64,000 nt of DNA from Catellatospora tritici. GTDB taxonomy: Bacteria; Actinomycetota; Actinomycetes; Mycobacteriales; Micromonosporaceae. Below, piece after piece: positions 26,403 to 35,846 of this stretch; the stretch's first letter is position 1, and the number at the start of each line of letters is the position of its first letter. Below the pieces are notes generated by a model, which was not told the DNA's origin, did no database searches, and saw nothing but the letters and a program-made list of their open reading frames with translations. The position numbers and the translations under genes were made by a program. The stretch covers positions 1 through 64,000 of the forward strand of contig NZ_JAHRCY010000012.1 in assembly GCF_019083965.1 (NCBI RefSeq). Direction: 5' to 3'.

Positions 26403-26930
26403 GTGGAGGACTTCGAGGGGTTCGTGCGGGCGCGGTCGGCAGCGCTCGCACGAACCGCGTATCTGCTCACCGGCGATCGGCATCAGGCCGAGGACCTGCT
26501 GCAGGACGCGCTGGCACGGGTGGCCGAACGCTGGTCCGCGGTGATCCGGGGCGGTGATCCGGAGCCGTACGTGCGGCGCATGCTGTACACGCGCGCGGTC
26601 GACGGCTGGCGCAGCCGACAGCGCCGCGCCACGCTGGACACGACTGCCGCGCAGCAGCGGCCAGAACTGCGCGGGCAAGCCGACGATGCCGACGCGGTGA
26701 CCCGGCGGCTGGTGCTGCGCGACGCGTTGGCCCGGCTCACCCCGCGCCAGCGCGCGGTGCTGGTGCTCCGCTTCTACGAGGACCTCACCGAGGTGCAGAC
26801 CGCCGAGGCGTTGAACTGCTCGCACAACACGGTCAAATCGCAGACCCGGCACGCGCTGCAGCGGCTGCGCGAACTCGCCCCCGAACTCGCCGACCTGTTC
26901 GGCCCCGGCACACCGGTGGAGGCCCGATGA
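26403..26930 (+). CDS. SigE family RNA polymerase sigma factor (ECF)
   Basis: 175 residues. It has region 2 (RTAYLLTGDRHQAEDLLQDAL) and region 4 (LTPRQRAVLVLRFYEDLTEVQTAEAL...NTVKSQ) of the actinobacterial SigE-type ECF family. AGGAGG ends four bases before GTG 26403; a GTG one codon earlier is too close. The next gene overlaps by 4 bp (ATGA), the arrangement of a sigma factor with its membrane regulator. Confidence 0.9.
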   Translation: MEDFEGFVRARSAALARTAYLLTGDRHQAEDLLQDALARVAERWSAVIRGGDPEPYVRRMLYTRAVDGWRSRQRRATLDTTAAQQRPELRGQADDADAVTRRLVLRDALARLTPRQRAVLVLRFYEDLTEVQTAEALNCSHNTVKSQTRHALQRLRELAPELADLFGPGTPVEAR

Positions 26931-28285
26931 CCAGCAACCTGCGCGACGCGTTCGACGACCTGAGCGCCGACGTCGCTCCGTACGTGGTCGGCGACGACCT
27001 CGGCCGTACCTCGTGGCGGGCCGGGCGCCGCCGCCGCACCCGCCGCCTGGTCACCACCTACGGCCTGGCCGTGGCCGCGATGACCGTGTTGGCGCTGGCC
27101 GTGCCCTGGCCCGTCGCATCGCAGGCGCTGACACCCGCGAGCGGCGACGCCCGCGCCACCGGCTTCCCCCAGCGCATCGAACACCAGTGGTGGATCGGCG
27201 ACCTGCCGGACCAGCCAGGCCCGGTCGCCGGACTCGTGGAGATCGTCGACGCGGAGGCATCCAGTCGCGGCTGGCACGTGCTGTCCCAGCACGGCCACCT
27301 GTGGCGGCTGCCCAGCGCCAACGGAGGCGCCGGTGACTGGCCCGCGCTGTCCCCGGACGGACGCCACCTGGGCTACCTCACCGCCCGGGAAGGTCCCTAC
27401 ATGCTCCGAGACCTGGTCACGGGCACAGCCCTGGCAGTCCCTTCGGTCAGCGCGGGCGACACCCTTCTGTCGTCCCCGTACTGGGTGTCAGACCAGAGCC
27501 CGACCTTCTGGTCACCGGACGGAACCCGGCTGCTGCTGCCCGGTGGCGAACGCGCCCCCCTGACTTTCAGCGGGCTGATCGTCGGCGTGGACGGATCAGT
27601 GCGGCCAGCGTCCCACGACGACCTGGGCTTCCCCGCCGGATGGGCCGGCCCCGACCGGGTGGCGTGGGTCAAGGTGTCCGGCGACCGCGATACGTCCGAG
27701 TACACCATGATCGCGACGGTTACCGACCTCACCGGAGCACCCGTCCACGCTGCGACGTTGCGTCCAGCGGCCGGGTGGCGACCTGGCGGAAACCTCAACC
27801 AGTGGTCTCCGGTGGTCTCTCCGGGCGGCGAGGAGCTCCTTGTCTCGGACTACCTGCCCGGCGGCGGGAACCAGGCCGAGGTGCACCGATTCTCGCTGCG
27901 GGACGGCACCGACCTCGGCACGACCACGGTCGACGACGTCCTGACGCCCTGTGGCGTGACCTGGGTCGGCGACGTCCCGGCCATACCGCTCGACCTGCCG
28001 AACATGGGCGACGGCAACGCTTCCACCGTGCTGCTGGAGCCCGGCGGTCCGCGCCGCGTCGTGACCGCTGACCCCGGCCTGGGCACCGGCTGCCTCATCT
28101 GGGCGTCCGACGCGCTGGCGGGCGAGGCGCACGGATGGCCGTTCGGGCTGAGCACGGCCTGGTGGACCTGGTGGTGGCGGGAGATCCTGGTCGGGGCCGT
28201 TGCGCTGACCGTGCTCGCCTGGGGGTATGTCCGCCTCTGCCGCCGGCCGGTGCCCGTCAGATCGAAGGTGGCCTCGCCTGTCTGA
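26927..28285 (+). CDS. Membrane-anchored beta-propeller, putative anti-sigma partner
   Basis: 452 residues. A short cytoplasmic N-terminus of about 45 residues (rich in Asp then Arg) leads into one membrane helix (about 45-65). A large extracellular domain follows with repeated SPDG-type strands (LSPDGRHLGYL, WSPDGTRLLLP), read as a WD40/TolB-like beta-propeller. A second helix sits at the C-terminus (about 420-440). The classical zinc anti-sigma motif is absent. The start overlaps the sigma-factor stop (ATGA), so I infer it holds or controls that sigma factor. Confidence 0.75.
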   Translation: MTSNLRDAFDDLSADVAPYVVGDDLGRTSWRAGRRRRTRRLVTTYGLAVAAMTVLALAVPWPVASQALTPASGDARATGFPQRIEHQWWIGDLPDQPGPVAGLVEIVDAEASSRGWHVLSQHGHLWRLPSANGGAGDWPALSPDGRHLGYLTAREGPYMLRDLVTGTALAVPSVSAGDTLLSSPYWVSDQSPTFWSPDGTRLLLPGGERAPLTFSGLIVGVDGSVRPASHDDLGFPAGWAGPDRVAWVKVSGDRDTSEYTMIATVTDLTGAPVHAATLRPAAGWRPGGNLNQWSPVVSPGGEELLVSDYLPGGGNQAEVHRFSLRDGTDLGTTTVDDVLTPCGVTWVGDVPAIPLDLPNMGDGNASTVLLEPGGPRRVVTADPGLGTGCLIWASDALAGEAHGWPFGLSTAWWTWWWREILVGAVALTVLAWGYVRLCRRPVPVRSKVASPV

Positions 28286-28409
28286 GGCCGGTGGGACCGG
28301 CGCCGAACAGCGCAGTACGTTCGGCGCCGGTCGCGTGAGAAAGGTCTATGGCACCGACGCGATGTCGGCGGGCGCCGCTACGGTGGGTGCGGCCGAGAGG
28401 AGCCTCGCC

Positions 28410-29333
28410 GTGGTCGACAAACTGGCGCTACCGCACCCCGAAAAGGCGTGGCGGCTGGAGGTCTTCCACACATCCGACGGACGACCGCGACTGGTCTCCG
28501 GCGGCTCCGACGTGATCTGCGTGTGGGACCCGGTCAGCGGTGAGCAGCTGGTCGAATACGAAGCGGAGATCGGTTGGTTCGGCTTCGCGGTGTGCCGCCC
28601 CGACGGTGGTGAACCGCTGGTCGCCCTGGGCACCGAGGATGGCGTGGAGTGGTTCGACGCGGAAACCGGTCGGGCACATTCAGCAGAGACCTGCCCGGAC
28701 CAGATCTGGGATGTGACGGCCATCCGGATGCCCGACGGCACCGAGACGCTGTTCGGCGCCGGTTACTCCCATCCGCACCCGATCCACCGCTGGGACGCTT
28801 CGACCAGGAAGCCCCTGCCTCAGCTCGGTGAGCACAGCAACCACATCGTGGCCGTCGCTGCCTGCACATTGCCCGATGGCAACGTGATGGTCGCGGCGAC
28901 CGGCTGGGCGCGCACCATCCACCGTTGGGACCCGGTCACCGGAACCGAGCTCGGGCCGCCACTGGCGGGACATCGGGACATCGTCCACTGGATGGACACG
29001 GTCGACGTGCCCGGCCGCGGGCTGCTGTTCCTCTCCGGCGACTTCGGCAATGTGGTGCGGCGCTGGGACGCCGTCACCGGTGAGGCCGTCGGCGAGCTGA
29101 TCAAGGTCCATTCCGGACTGGCGTCCGTGCGGGCACTGACCGTGGCGGGCCGTCCACAGCTGCTCACTTCCAGCGAGGACCGGGTGATCCGGCGTTGGGA
29201 TGCGCTCACCGGAGAACTCCTCGGCGAACCCGGCACCGGGCTCGACCCCGTGGTGCTCAGCGTCGGCGGCGAACTTGTCGTGGCCGCCTGCGAGATGGAT
29301 CATGTGACCGTCCAGCCACTGCGGTTGTGCTGA
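28410..29333 (+). CDS. WD40 repeat protein
   Basis: 307 residues. About six to seven repeats each end in a W-D dipeptide context (VWDPVSGEQL, RWDASTRKPL, RWDPVTGTEL, RWDAVTGEAV, RWDALTGELL), forming one beta-propeller. No signal peptide, enzyme domain or kinase is attached, so it is likely a cytoplasmic scaffold. GTG 28410 is preceded by GAGAGGAG; an ATG at 28362 has a weaker site. It stands 124 bases downstream of the sigma factor/propeller pair, perhaps in the same operon. Confidence 0.7.
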   Translation: MVDKLALPHPEKAWRLEVFHTSDGRPRLVSGGSDVICVWDPVSGEQLVEYEAEIGWFGFAVCRPDGGEPLVALGTEDGVEWFDAETGRAHSAETCPDQIWDVTAIRMPDGTETLFGAGYSHPHPIHRWDASTRKPLPQLGEHSNHIVAVAACTLPDGNVMVAATGWARTIHRWDPVTGTELGPPLAGHRDIVHWMDTVDVPGRGLLFLSGDFGNVVRRWDAVTGEAVGELIKVHSGLASVRALTVAGRPQLLTSSEDRVIRRWDALTGELLGEPGTGLDPVVLSVGGELVVAACEMDHVTVQPLRLC

Positions 29334-29336
29334 CCG

Positions 29337-30278
29337 TCAGGGAGCATTGGCCGGAACTGGTGGATCGTCGAGGAAGTCGCCGCTCGGGGCGAAGAACAGG
29401 CTGCCGGTGACGGCGGTCGAGAAGTCGAGGATGCGGTCGTGGGCGGCGGTTCCGTCGCCGCGGAACATGCGCTCCAGCATCTTCTCGGTGACCGTGGGGG
29501 TCCGGGCGTACCCGATGAAGTAGGTGCCGAACTCGCCCTGTCCCACGGACCCGAACGGCATGTTGTCGCGCAGGATCTGCCGCTCGGTGCCGTCGGGGTC
29601 GACGATGGTGGTGAGGGCGACATGGGAGTCGGGTGCCTTGGCCTCGTCCGGGATCTCGATGTTGGACAGCTTCGTACGGCCGATCACCCGTTCCTGCGCC
29701 TCGACCGGCAGCGCGTTCCACGCCCGCAGGTCGTGCAGGTACTTCTGGACGATGACGTAGCTGCCGCCCGTGAACGGCGGGTCCTCGGGCCCGACCACGA
29801 CCGCCTCGCGGGCCGCCGCACCGACCGGGTTCTCGGTGCCGTCCACGAAGCCGAGCAGGTCGCGCACGTCGAAGTACTTGAACCCGGACACCTCGTCGTG
29901 GACCGTCACGGCGCCGCGCAGCCGTTCCATGATCTCGGCGCCGAGCGCGAAGCACAGGTCCGTCCGCTGGGCGCGGATGTGGAACAGCAGGTCGCCGGGG
30001 GTGGCCACGGCCCGGTGGACCGGGCCTGCCACCTCGCGGAACGGATGCAGTTCCGCTGGGCGGGGCCCGTCGAGCAGCCGGTCCCAGACCTGGGCGCCGA
30101 TCCCGGTGATGCAACTGACGTCGTCGTCGGGCTCGCGGAAGCCGACGGCCCGCTGCAGGCCGGACAGGTCGGGCAGCAGGTCACGTACGCATGACTCGCC
30201 ACCGGGGTCGACGGTGACCACGAGGATGAGCGCGGCCCTGGTGAGCGGCCTCAGCACGGCCTCCGGAACCTCGGCCAC
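29337..30278 (-). CDS. DyP-type heme peroxidase
   Basis: 313 residues. The DyP motif is present as GFVDGTENP, with the distal Asp. The proximal heme ligand is probably the His in SHVALTT, and an Arg in the GYARTPTV segment lies near the heme. There is no Tat signal, so it acts in the cytoplasm or inside a nanocompartment, although no encapsulin gene is in this window. It reduces H2O2 and oxidises dyes or phenols. GTG 30278 has GGGAGG four bases upstream; ATG 30308 lacks one. Confidence 0.88.
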   Translation of the reverse strand: MAEVPEAVLRPLTRAALILVVTVDPGGESCVRDLLPDLSGLQRAVGFREPDDDVSCITGIGAQVWDRLLDGPRPAELHPFREVAGPVHRAVATPGDLLFHIRAQRTDLCFALGAEIMERLRGAVTVHDEVSGFKYFDVRDLLGFVDGTENPVGAAAREAVVVGPEDPPFTGGSYVIVQKYLHDLRAWNALPVEAQERVIGRTKLSNIEIPDEAKAPDSHVALTTIVDPDGTERQILRDNMPFGSVGQGEFGTYFIGYARTPTVTEKMLERMFRGDGTAAHDRILDFSTAVTGSLFFAPSGDFLDDPPVPANAP

Positions 30279-30313
30279 GATTCCTCCCGCCGGACGCTTC
30301 CATGGCATAAATC

Positions 30314-30330
30314 ATCACCAAATGGGTGAT
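30314..30330. promoter_or_regulatory. Inverted repeat upstream of DyP peroxidase
   Basis: ATCACC (30314-30319) and GGTGAT (30325-30330) are perfect inverted half-sites around five bases, about 35 bases before the DyP start and in an AT-rich patch. A regulator of peroxide or iron response could bind here; which one is unknown. Confidence 0.4.
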
Positions 30331-30361
30331 CCGAGTCTAGCCGGGCTTCACCCACGACGAA

Positions 30362-30392
30362 GCAGCCCTCCCGTCGGCGGCGGGAGGGCTGC
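30362..30392 (-). terminator. Terminator hairpin after alpha-mannosidase
   Basis: A perfect 12-bp stem (30362-30373 with 30381-30392) around a 7-base loop lies 97 bases beyond the mannosidase stop and upstream of the DyP gene. It would end mannosidase transcripts before they reach the DyP gene. Confidence 0.65.
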
Positions 30393-30488
30393 CGCTCAGT
30401 GCAGCGGGCCGGTCGGCCCAGGCGCCACTGCGGATTGCCGCCCAGCGGATTGCCGCAGGAGATCCTCGCCCGCAGTGGGCAACGGTTC

Positions 30489-33400
30489 TCAACGCTGCAC
30501 GGTCGGCCGGCGCAGGCGCAGCGTGACCATCTCGAAGGGGCGCAGCCGCAGGTGGACCACGCCGTCGGCGAGCTGGACGCTCGCGTTGCCGCAGGCACCG
30601 ACCGGCCGCTCCAGCAGGTCGCACACGGTCACGGCGACCGTGTCGAACGACGGGATGACCCGGGTCCGGGCACGGGCGCCGCGTGACTCGTACAGGCGCA
30701 CCACGACGTCGCCGCTCAGATCGTCGGCGAGCTTGACCGCCGTGACCACGACCGCGTCGTCGTCGACGGCCACCAGCGCGTCGACGTCGACGCTGCCCGG
30801 CACGCGCCGCTGCGGCAGGTTGATCAGGTAACCCTCCCGTACGGCGTCGCCGATGTCCGCGCCGGGCACCAGCGCGTACGAGAACCGATGCAGGCCCTGG
30901 TCGGTGCGGGGATCGGGGAACCGTGGGGCGCGCAGCAGCGACAGCCGTACGGTCGTCGTCGTGCCCTCGTCGGCGCGCACGGTGCGGGTGACGTCGTGGC
31001 CGTAGGTGGAGCCGGTGACGACCGCGACGCCCCAGTCGGGCTCGGCCAGGTGCACGAACCGGTGGTTGCACGCCTCGAACTTCGCCGCCTCCCAGCTGGT
31101 GTTGGTGTGCGTCGGGCGGAAGATGTGCCCGAACTGGGTCTCGGCGGCGTAGCGGTCGGTGTGGATGTCCAGCGGGAACGCGACCTTGAGAAACTTCTCC
31201 CGCTCGTGCCAGTCGACCTCCATCTCGACGTCCAGGCGCCGCTGCCCGGCGGCCAGGGTCAGCGTCTGCACCGCTGTCGACGCGCCGAACGAGCGGACCA
31301 GCCGCAGGGCCACCGCGTCGGGTCCGTCGGCGCTGACGGCGATCTCGTCCAGGCCGGTCAGGTCGACGACGGTGTTGCGGTAGAACTGGTCCACGTCCCA
31401 GGCGTCCCACTTGTTCGGGAAGTCCGGGTGCAGCTGCAGCAGGTTCGCGGCGGCACCGGCGGGGACCGTCTCCCGGTCGGCGGCGACGTCGTACACGGAC
31501 ACGACCAGGCCACGGACGTCGACCCGGACCCGTAGCAGCCCGTTGTCCAGCAGCCAGCCGCCATCGGGCAGGTCGGCTACCGAACAGCCGCCCTCGACGG
31601 CGGGCGCGGACCGGCCCGCCCGGCCGGGCACGCCCGCGCGGGCGTGCGGTGCGGCGTTGAAGACCACCGCACGGCCCGGCACCGGCTCACCGGCCAGCGC
31701 ACGCTGAGCACGGCCGATGATCGCGGCCAGCTCCTCGGTCACGACGGCGTAGGTGGCCTCGGCCTCACGATGTACCCAGGCGATCGACGAGCCCGGCAGG
31801 ATGTCGTGGAACTGGTGCAGCAGCACCGTCTTCCAGAGCCGGTCCAGCTCCTGGTACGGGTAGTCCAGGCCGACCCGGACCGCGGCCGTCGCCGACCACA
31901 GCTCGGCCTCGTAGAGCAGATGCTCGCTGCGCCGGTTGCCCTGCTTGGTCCGGGCCTGGCTGGTCAGCGTGGCCCGGTGCAGTTCCAGGTAGAGCTCCCC
32001 CGCCCAGACCGGCGGGTCGACATACTCGGCCTGCGCCTGGGCGAAGAACTCGGCCGGGCGCTGCCACCGCACGACCGCCGAGCCCTCCAGGTCGCGCATC
32101 CGGGCCGCCTTGGCGATCATCTCGCGGGTGGTCCCACCCCCGCCGTCGCCCCAGCCCGTCGGGGCCAGCGAGTGCCGGGCCCGGCCCTTGTCCTTGAAGT
32201 TGCGGGCGGCGTGGGCCATCTCGCGCCCGAGCATCGAGCAGTTGTAGGTGTCCACCGGCGGGAAGTGGGTGAAGATGCGGGTGCCGTCGATGCCCTCCCA
32301 CAGGAACGTGTGGTGCGGGAACTTGTTGACCTGGCTCCACGAGATCTTCTGGGTCAGCAGCCACTTCGAACCCGCGGCCTTGATGATCTGCGGCAGGCCG
32401 CCCGCGAACCCGAACGTGTCCGGCAGCCACGCCTCCTCGTTCTCGACCCCGAACTCGTCCAGGAAGAACCGCTTGCCGTGGACGAACTGCCGGGCCATCG
32501 CCTCCGAACCGGGCATGTTCGTGTCCGACTCCACCCACATGCCGCCCGCGGGCACGAACCTGCCCTCCGCGACGGCCGCCTTGACCTGCGCGTAGACCTC
32601 CGGCCGGTGCTCCTTGAGCCAGGCGTACTGCTGGGCCTGGGACATGGCGTAGACGAAGTCCGGCTCGTCGCGCAGCAGCGCGGTCATGTTCGCCGTGGTC
32701 CGGGCCACCTTGCGTACGGTCTCCCGCAGCGGCCACAGCCACGCCGAGTCGATGTGCGCGTGGCCCACGGCGCTGATCCGATGCGCCGACGGCTCAGCCG
32801 GCGCGGCGAGCATCCCGGCGAGCTGCTCGCGGGCGGCCGCGGCGGTGGCGTTGACGTCCTGCAGATCCAGGACGTCCAGGGCCCGGTCCACGGCACGCAG
32901 GATGTCCCAGCGGCGGGCGCCCTCGACCGGCAGTTCGGCCATCAGCTCGCCGAGGACCTCCAGGTCCAGCACGAGGTGCCACACCTCGGGATCGAAGACC
33001 GCCAGGTCCATGCGCTCCAGCCGGTACAGCGGCTCGTCCCCGGCGGTGAGCCGGTCGCCGAGCTCGGTGGGCCGGAACGGGTGGTAGTCCAGGATCATCG
33101 GGTTGGACGCGGCCTCGACGTGCAGCAGGACCTGTTCCCCGCCGATGACCGGCGAGCCGATGCGCACCCACTGGTTGCGCGGCTGCAGACCCTTCACCGG
33201 CGTCCCGTCGGGGCGGTACACCAGGCCTTCGCACTGGAACCCGGGCCGGTTGGGATCGAAACCCAGGTCGAGCACGGCCTCGACGGTTCTGCCCGCCCAC
33301 GCGGCGGGCACGGTGCCCGACACGGTCAGCCAGCTGGTGCCCCAGGGTGCTCCCCACCGATCACCAACGGAGATGGGTTCGCCCCGGGCGGCGAGGCCCT

Positions 33401-33539
33401 CGGCGACCGGGACGGGCTCGTCCGGGGCGGTCCAGATCGTCACCCGCAGCGGCACCGACTCGGGGTGGATCGCCGGGCGGATGCGCTCCTCCAGGACGCG
33501 CTTGAGGCGGCCCTCGGCCAGGAGGCGGTCGTCATGCAT
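30489..33539 (-). CDS. Alpha-mannosidase, glycoside hydrolase family 38
   Basis: 1016 residues, the usual family length. A beta-sandwich N-terminus of about 240 residues precedes the catalytic domain. It has the zinc site HAHIDSAWLWPLRE, the nucleophile region WVESDTNMPGSEA and the GWGDGGGGTTREM loop. No signal peptide, so it acts on imported or recycled mannosides. GGAG lies six bases before the ATG. It is divergent from the VWD protein; the 242 bases between (33540-33781) show no gene. Confidence 0.92.
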   Translation of the reverse strand: MHDDRLLAEGRLKRVLEERIRPAIHPESVPLRVTIWTAPDEPVPVAEGLAARGEPISVGDRWGAPWGTSWLTVSGTVPAAWAGRTVEAVLDLGFDPNRPGFQCEGLVYRPDGTPVKGLQPRNQWVRIGSPVIGGEQVLLHVEAASNPMILDYHPFRPTELGDRLTAGDEPLYRLERMDLAVFDPEVWHLVLDLEVLGELMAELPVEGARRWDILRAVDRALDVLDLQDVNATAAAAREQLAGMLAAPAEPSAHRISAVGHAHIDSAWLWPLRETVRKVARTTANMTALLRDEPDFVYAMSQAQQYAWLKEHRPEVYAQVKAAVAEGRFVPAGGMWVESDTNMPGSEAMARQFVHGKRFFLDEFGVENEEAWLPDTFGFAGGLPQIIKAAGSKWLLTQKISWSQVNKFPHHTFLWEGIDGTRIFTHFPPVDTYNCSMLGREMAHAARNFKDKGRARHSLAPTGWGDGGGGTTREMIAKAARMRDLEGSAVVRWQRPAEFFAQAQAEYVDPPVWAGELYLELHRATLTSQARTKQGNRRSEHLLYEAELWSATAAVRVGLDYPYQELDRLWKTVLLHQFHDILPGSSIAWVHREAEATYAVVTEELAAIIGRAQRALAGEPVPGRAVVFNAAPHARAGVPGRAGRSAPAVEGGCSVADLPDGGWLLDNGLLRVRVDVRGLVVSVYDVAADRETVPAGAAANLLQLHPDFPNKWDAWDVDQFYRNTVVDLTGLDEIAVSADGPDAVALRLVRSFGASTAVQTLTLAAGQRRLDVEMEVDWHEREKFLKVAFPLDIHTDRYAAETQFGHIFRPTHTNTSWEAAKFEACNHRFVHLAEPDWGVAVVTGSTYGHDVTRTVRADEGTTTTVRLSLLRAPRFPDPRTDQGLHRFSYALVPGADIGDAVREGYLINLPQRRVPGSVDVDALVAVDDDAVVVTAVKLADDLSGDVVVRLYESRGARARTRVIPSFDTVAVTVCDLLERPVGACGNASVQLADGVVHLRLRPFEMVTLRLRRPTVQR

Positions 33540-33781
33540 GGGTCACTCCAGTGTTCTCCGGACACCTGTCGGCAAGGTCATTGTCTCCCCGGCCGTGCAC
33601 GCGGGCGAGGTCACGTGGCGGTAGTCGACTTCCCGACGTCCTGTCGGGCCCGTCGGATTGACGACCGGGCAGGAGCCGCTTGGGAAGCAGCACGGATGTT
33701 GTCCCGGTAGCGCGTTCGGCCGTCCGCTGGTTGCACACAGCCTCACCCCGAGGCTGGCACGTGGTCCAGAAAGGACACGAG

Positions 33782-35668
33782 ATGATCACCTCTCTACCAT
33801 CTCGGCAGAGACTCAACAGAGTGTGGGCGCTGGTCGCCCTGCTGGCGATCGTGACGGCCGCCGGTGCCTTCGTCAGGAAGACCGACGCCTGGGCGGTTCC
33901 GGCTCCGCCGCCACCGACCGAGGACCAGTGGCGCATGCAGCTGCCACAGCTGCCCCCGCCGGCGGCGAGGTGCGCCACCTCCGCCTACCCGCGCCTGGTC
34001 TGGCAGTCGACGCAGTGCAAGTCGGCGCCGGACATCCCGCAGCTGCCCCGGGTGCCGGACACCCCCCGCACGCCCCACGTCGTGGGCAACGGCACCGACC
34101 TGTCCGCGCAGGCACCGTCCGGGACCATCAGCATGGGCATCGGCTCGTTCGACAACGTCACGGGCGTGACGAGCGAGAGCTCCCCGATCGGCAACACCGG
34201 CACGCCGGTCGCCGACGCGTACACGCTGCAGCTCAACACCGAGTTCTTCGTCAGCTCCGCCTGCGCGGGCTCGCCCAACCCCAACTGCCGGGGCTGGGAG
34301 CAGTTCATCTTCGCCAACGACGGCACCAGCGGCGTGGCGTTCATCCAGTACTGGCTGCTGCAGTACAACGCGCCCTGCCCCACCGGCGGCGGAATCCTCT
34401 GGAACCAGTTCTCGTTCACCGGCGGCACGGACATCTACTGCTACCGCAACAGCCCGACGGCCGTGGCGGTCCCCTTCCAGCCGATCACCAACCTCGCCAA
34501 CCTGCGGCTGGCCGGCTCGGCCACAGCGACCGGCGACTCGGTCACGATGTTCGTCGGGGCCACCGCCTACACCGCGGCCGGTGACAACGCCGTCCACGCG
34601 GCCGGGGCCTGGACCATCGCCGAGTTCAACGTCTTCGGCTACGGCGGCAACAGCGACGGCGGCGGCATGGCCACCTTCAACGCGGGCGCTTCGCTGAGCG
34701 TCCGGACCCGCATCCTGTACGGCGGCACCGAGAAGCCCGAGTGTGTCGCACGCGGCTTCACCGGGGAGACCAACAACCTCGGTTTCACCACCACCCCGCC
34801 GGTGGCGTCCCCGCCGGGCCCGGCGCTGCTGTTCGTGGAGGACTCCACCGGCACCTCGACGCCGAACTGCGACACCATGGCCACCGCCGTCGGCGACACC
34901 CACCTGCACACCTTCGCCGGGACGTCCTACGACTTCCAGGCCACCGGTGACTTCCTGCTGGCCAAGGCCGACCCGGAGTTCACCGTCCAGTCGCGGCAGG
35001 TCTCCAGCGCGCCGCGCTGGCCGGACGCCTCCTTCAACAGCGCCGTCGCCACGCAGATGGGTGCGACCCGGGTGGCGGTGTGCGCGTCGGAGAAGGACCA
35101 GCTGTTCGTCAACGGCAGCCCGGTCTACGTCGGCAGCGGGGGCGCGATCTTCCGCGACGGCGTCAGCATCGACCGGTCCGGCAACACGTACACGGTCGTA
35201 GACGAGAACGGCAACAGCATCACCGCGACGATCAACGAGAGCACCTGGATCAACGTCGACGTGGGCCTGGGCCGGTGGCCGACCGAGGTGCACGGCCTGC
35301 TCGCCAACCCCGACAACTCCCCGCGCCTGCTGCAGGGCGGCGACGGCAACGTGTACGAGGTCCCGCTGTCCTTCGAGGAGCTGTACTGGAAGTACGGCGA
35401 GAGCTGGCGGGTCAAGGCCGACGAGTCGCTGCTCAACGACTGCGGCAAGGTGACCGAGGAGAGCAACCCCGGCCGGCCGTTCTACGCCGGTGACCTCGAC
35501 GAGAAGGAGCGCGCCGAGGCTCGGGGGATCTGCCTGCAGGCCGGGGTCAAGGACTCCCCGACCGTGCTGGACGCCTGCACCCTGGACGTCGCGGTGCTCG
35601 GCAAGACGGCGGCGGCGGTCTACGTCGGCGCCGACGAGCCGCCCGTGAACGGCAACCCCAGGCAGTAA
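33782..35668 (+). CDS. Secreted protein with VWD domain
   Basis: 628 residues. An N-terminal hydrophobic signal segment (about 10-35) is followed by a Pro-rich region. A beta-rich domain comes next (about 95-310) with several Cys, then a von Willebrand factor D-type domain (about 350-560; GDTHLHTFAGTSYDFQATGDFLLA, later VHGLLANPDN). VWD domains in bacteria occur in surface or adhesion proteins. The C-terminus is a short acidic tail. ATG 33782 has AAAGGA upstream. No sortase signal, so probably released. Confidence 0.75.
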   Translation: MITSLPSRQRLNRVWALVALLAIVTAAGAFVRKTDAWAVPAPPPPTEDQWRMQLPQLPPPAARCATSAYPRLVWQSTQCKSAPDIPQLPRVPDTPRTPHVVGNGTDLSAQAPSGTISMGIGSFDNVTGVTSESSPIGNTGTPVADAYTLQLNTEFFVSSACAGSPNPNCRGWEQFIFANDGTSGVAFIQYWLLQYNAPCPTGGGILWNQFSFTGGTDIYCYRNSPTAVAVPFQPITNLANLRLAGSATATGDSVTMFVGATAYTAAGDNAVHAAGAWTIAEFNVFGYGGNSDGGGMATFNAGASLSVRTRILYGGTEKPECVARGFTGETNNLGFTTTPPVASPPGPALLFVEDSTGTSTPNCDTMATAVGDTHLHTFAGTSYDFQATGDFLLAKADPEFTVQSRQVSSAPRWPDASFNSAVATQMGATRVAVCASEKDQLFVNGSPVYVGSGGAIFRDGVSIDRSGNTYTVVDENGNSITATINESTWINVDVGLGRWPTEVHGLLANPDNSPRLLQGGDGNVYEVPLSFEELYWKYGESWRVKADESLLNDCGKVTEESNPGRPFYAGDLDEKERAEARGICLQAGVKDSPTVLDACTLDVAVLGKTAAAVYVGADEPPVNGNPRQ

Positions 35669-35696
35669 CCGCCCGATCCGGCCGGCCGACCGGGCA

Positions 35697-35813
35697 CCCC
35701 CCCGGGGGCCGCCCCCCCCCCGACGGAGACCAGGGACGGCGAGGAGGCGCACCCCCGCTCCCGCCCCCCCCTGCCCGTCCCCGCCCTCCGCGCCCGCCCC
35801 CCCGCCCCCCCCC
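35697..35813. other. Cluster of five long C-tracts (G4-forming on minus strand)
   Basis: C-runs of 7 (35697-35703), 10 (35712-35721), 8 (35764-35771), 7 (35797-35803) and 9 bases (35805-35813) lie between the convergent VWD and STAND genes. The minus strand therefore carries five G-tracts able to form a G-quadruplex. No gene is seen in 35669-35846. It could act as a terminator or roadblock, or reflect assembly trouble. Confidence 0.6.
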
Positions 35814-35846
35814 GGGCCGCCCGGCCCCGGCCACGAGGAAGCCGTG

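Noticed and set aside
30430..30456. Two copies of GCGGATTGCCGC 15 bases apart
   Set aside because: Only two units with no further copies, so not a CRISPR or a clear operator.
31644..33710. Long plus-strand frame opposite the alpha-mannosidase
   Set aside because: The minus frame carries all GH38 motifs; the plus frame is a low-complexity shadow.
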